A stretch of 6,421 nt of DNA, from contig JAFATL010000110.1 in NCBI GenBank assembly GCA_019243975.1, forward strand, positions 1-6,421, read 5' to 3'. Origin of the DNA: Actinomycetota bacterium (GTDB lineage: Bacteria > Actinomycetota > Acidimicrobiia > Acidimicrobiales > JAFATL01). The notes under the pieces are model-generated. The model was not told where the DNA came from. It ran no database searches and was given only the letters and a program-made list of their open reading frames with translations. The position numbers and the translations under genes were made by a program. This document shows, piece after piece, positions 4,351 through 6,421 of this stretch (position 1 is the first letter of the stretch; each line of letters opens with the position of its first letter).

Positions 4351-6421
4351 GTGGCTGAGGTCGAGCAGTACGACCCGAAGGTGGTCGAGAAGAAGTGGCA
4401 GGCCCGGTGGGCTGAAGAGGGCACCTATGAGGTGGCCAACGACGATCCGCGGCCGCCGTTCTACGTGCTGTGCATGTACCCGTACCCGAGCGGGCCCGCG
4501 CACCAGGGACACGTGCGCAACTACACCTTCGGCGACCTGATCGTCCGCCACCGCACGATGCAGGGCTTCGGCGTGCTCACGCCGATGGGCTTCGACTCCT
4601 TCGGCCTCCCGGCCGAGAACGCGGCCATCAAAACCGGCACCCACCCGCGCATCTTCACCGACGCCCGCATCGAGGAGCTGAAGGCCTCGATCCGCCAACT
4701 CGGCGCGGTCTACGACTGGCGCCGAGAGGTGCGCAGCCACGACCCCGAGTACATCAAGTGGAACCAGGTCATCTTCCGCAAGTTCCTCGACGCTGGCCTC
4801 GCCTACCGGGCCAAGGCGCCCGTGAACTGGTGCCCGGGCTGCCACACGGTGCTGGCCAACGAGCAGGTGCTGGCCGACGGAACGTGTGAGCGCTCGGGCG
4901 ACGTGGTCGAGAAGCGCGAGCTCGAGCAGTGGTTCTTCAAGATCACCGACTACGCCGACGAGCTGCTGGAGTCACTGGCCGACCTGGAGTGGCCCGAGCG
5001 GGTCAAGACCATGCAGCGCAACTGGATCGGCCGGTCCGAGGGCGCCGAGTTCGAGCTGACGGTGCAGGGGAGCGGCCAGAAGATCCCCGTCTTCACCACC
5101 CGTCCCGACACCAGCTTCGGCATGACCTACGTCGTGCTGGCACCCGAGCACCCGCTGGTCGGCGCCATCACCACCGCCGAGCACCAGGCCGAGGTGCAGC
5201 AGTTCGTGGCGCGCGTCAGCACGGAGACCGAGATCGAGCGCCAGTCGACCGAGGGCGCCCTCGAGAAGCGCGGCGCGTTCACCGGCGCCTACGCGATCAA
5301 CCCTTTCACCGAGCAGCCCGTACCGATCTACGTCGCCGACTACGTGCTGATGACGTACGGCACCGGCGCCATCATGGCCGTGCCGGGCCAGGATCAGCGC
5401 GACTGGGACTTCGCCAAGGCCTACGACCTGCCCATCATCCGCACCGTCGAGCCGCCCGCCGACTTCGACGGCGAGGCGTACACGGGCGACGGACCGGCCA
5501 TCAACAGCGAGTGGCTCAACGGCCTCGAGGTGGCGCCGGCCAAGGCCAAGGCCATCGACTGGCTGGAGGAGAACGGCATCGGCAAGCGCACGGTGAACTA
5601 CCGCCTGCGCGACTGGCTGGTGTCACGCCAGCGGTACTGGGGCTGCCCGATCCCCGTCGTGTACTGCGAGACGCATGGCATGGTGCCGGTGCCCGAGGAC
5701 CAGCTGCCGGTGCTGGCGCCCGACGACGTCGAGTTCCGGCCCACCGGCGAGTCGCCGCTGACGTTCCACGAGGGCTTCCGCAACACGACGTGCCCGACGT
5801 GCGGCGGCCCTGCCGTGCGCGAGTCCGACACCATGGACACGTTCGTCGACTCGTCGTGGTACTTCCTGCGCTTCTGCGACCCGTGGTCGACGGAGACGCC
5901 GTTCCGGCCCGAGCCGGTCGAGCACTGGATGCCGGTCGACCAGTACATCGGCGGCATCGAGCACGCCATCCTCCACCTGATGTACGCGCGCTTCTACACC
6001 AAGGCGCTGGCCGACCTCGGCTTGGCACCGAAGGAGCTGCGCGAGCCGTTCAAGCGGCTGTTCACCCAGGGCATGATCCGCATGGGCGGCACCAAGATGT
6101 CGAAGTCCAAGGGCAACCTGGTCGCCCCGTCGCAGTACTTCGACACCGTCGGCGCCGACGCCCTGCGCATCTACCACCTGTTCGTGGGCCCGCCCGCCGA
6201 CGACGTCGAGTTCCGGCCCACCGGCGAGTCGCCGCTGACGTTCCACGAGGGCTTCAGCAACACGACGTGCACGACGTGCGGCGGAGCCGCCGTGCGCGAG
6301 TCCGACACCATGGACACGTTCGTCGACTCGTCGTGGTACTTCCTCCGCTTCATCACGCCTCGCGACGCGACGAAGATCTTTGACACGCCGCTCGTGAATC
6401 GCTGGCTGCCCGTGGATCAAT
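4351..6421 (+). CDS. leuS: Leucyl-tRNA synthetase, 3' end missing, with internal repeat
   Basis: LeuRS charges tRNA-Leu with leucine in the cytoplasm. GTG 4351 is the only start after the preceding in-frame stop (4315-4317). In order: class I HIGH variant HQGH at residues 51-54; NWCPGC zinc knuckle (C161, C164) with C179; the editing domain with TTRPDT at 249-254 and GTGAIMAVPGQDQRD (Asp348, Asp351; the common His before Asp is Gln here); WLVSRQRYWGCPIP; CPTCGG zinc knuckle; SSWYFLRF; MPVDQYIGGIEHAILHLMYARF; and KMSKS at 582-586. After LFVGPPADDV the anticodon-binding domain (usually beginning DWT... in related enzymes) should follow. Instead residues 617-667 repeat 458-508 and lead into a diverged second copy of the next segment (RFITPRD..., NRWLPVDQ) until the window ends at residue 690. 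Function up to residue 616 is certain; the rest may be a duplication or a chimera. Confidence 0.95.
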   Translation, partial: MAEVEQYDPKVVEKKWQARWAEEGTYEVANDDPRPPFYVLCMYPYPSGPAHQGHVRNYTFGDLIVRHRTMQGFGVLTPMGFDSFGLPAENAAIKTGTHPRIFTDARIEELKASIRQLGAVYDWRREVRSHDPEYIKWNQVIFRKFLDAGLAYRAKAPVNWCPGCHTVLANEQVLADGTCERSGDVVEKRELEQWFFKITDYADELLESLADLEWPERVKTMQRNWIGRSEGAEFELTVQGSGQKIPVFTTRPDTSFGMTYVVLAPEHPLVGAITTAEHQAEVQQFVARVSTETEIERQSTEGALEKRGAFTGAYAINPFTEQPVPIYVADYVLMTYGTGAIMAVPGQDQRDWDFAKAYDLPIIRTVEPPADFDGEAYTGDGPAINSEWLNGLEVAPAKAKAIDWLEENGIGKRTVNYRLRDWLVSRQRYWGCPIPVVYCETHGMVPVPEDQLPVLAPDDVEFRPTGESPLTFHEGFRNTTCPTCGGPAVRESDTMDTFVDSSWYFLRFCDPWSTETPFRPEPVEHWMPVDQYIGGIEHAILHLMYARFYTKALADLGLAPKELREPFKRLFTQGMIRMGGTKMSKSKGNLVAPSQYFDTVGADALRIYHLFVGPPADDVEFRPTGESPLTFHEGFSNTTCTTCGGAAVRESDTMDTFVDSSWYFLRFITPRDATKIFDTPLVNRWLPVDQ
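5722..5874 (+). repeat. leuS internal direct repeat, copy 1 (native position)
   Basis: These 51 codons encode DDVEFRPTGESPLTF through the CPTCGG knuckle, ESDTMDTFVD and SSWYFLRF (residues 458-508). This is the expected place in the LeuRS catalytic domain. It matches copy 2 at 147 of 153 bases, offset 477 bases (159 codons). Confidence 0.97.
6199..6351 (+). repeat. leuS internal direct repeat, copy 2 (after KMSKS region, unexpected)
   Basis: This copy (residues 617-667) keeps the frame and differs from copy 1 at six bases: R to S, P to T, P to A, and two silent changes. Its first 57 bases are identical; all differences lie from codon 20 on, and similarity falls sharply after codon 51. It stands where the anticodon-binding domain should begin. 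Confidence 0.97.

Noticed and set aside
4341..4358. A five-codon frame (MAGRG) overlapping the leuS start, possible leader peptide.
   Set aside because: It has no leucine codons and no ribosome binding site, and its ATG overlaps the proposed -10 box, so it would lie upstream of transcription start.
5623..6420. A 265-codon open frame on the minus strand opposite leuS.
   Set aside because: It is a shadow of leuS in GC-rich DNA; its internal repetition only mirrors the leuS repeats, and it has no recognisable domain.
1..6421. CRISPR arrays, insertion sequences, riboswitches or a T-box before leuS.
   Set aside because: No regularly spaced repeats, no transposase, and upstream gaps too short (33 bases before leuS) to hold such leaders.

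Overview
The window is about 70% GC, densely coding, and uses mostly G/C-ending codons. It carries a MurT-type Mur ligase, a membrane-anchored L,D-transpeptidase and small actinobacterial-type proteins. Several start codons sit 7-9 bases behind a TAnnnT-like box, which suggests leaderless transcription. Together these point to an actinobacterium (Actinomycetota). The LeuRS N-terminal motif (YPSGPAHQGHVRNYT) and the gene mix would fit the Acidimicrobiia or a near relative, but that placement is from memory and is an inference.

Layout. Bases 1-119 (minus) hold the N-terminus of a patatin-like phospholipase that runs off the left edge. Divergent from it, 207-1436 (plus) encodes a MurT-like lipid II D-glutamate amidotransferase subunit. 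It overlaps by one base a small two-helix membrane protein (1436-1840). A strong GC-rich hairpin (1863-1921) separates this pair from a convergent YkuD-type L,D-transpeptidase (1930-3075, minus). Divergent from that, 3158-3778 (plus) encodes a conserved protein of unknown function with a disordered, proline-rich and basic N-terminus. It ends five bases from a convergent tRNA-Ala(GGC) gene (3784-3856, minus). Next come a small stand-alone PD-(D/E)XK nuclease-like protein (3919-4317) and leuS (4351 to the right edge, incomplete), both plus strand.

Function. MurT (amidation of D-iGlu in the peptidoglycan stem peptide) and the L,D-transpeptidase (3-3 cross-links or protein anchoring) both act on peptidoglycan. 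The usual MurT partner GatD is not next to murT here. tRNA-Ala and leuS are ordinary translation genes.

The most unusual feature is inside leuS. A 153-base segment encoding the zinc-knuckle/SSWYFLRF part of the catalytic domain (5722-5874) recurs in frame 477 bases downstream (6199-6351), right after the KMSKS region where the anticodon-binding domain should begin. The reading then continues colinearly into a second, diverged version of the following catalytic segment with different codon use, until the window ends. This is either a real internal tandem duplication or mosaic, or a chimera at a contig end; the sequence alone cannot decide.
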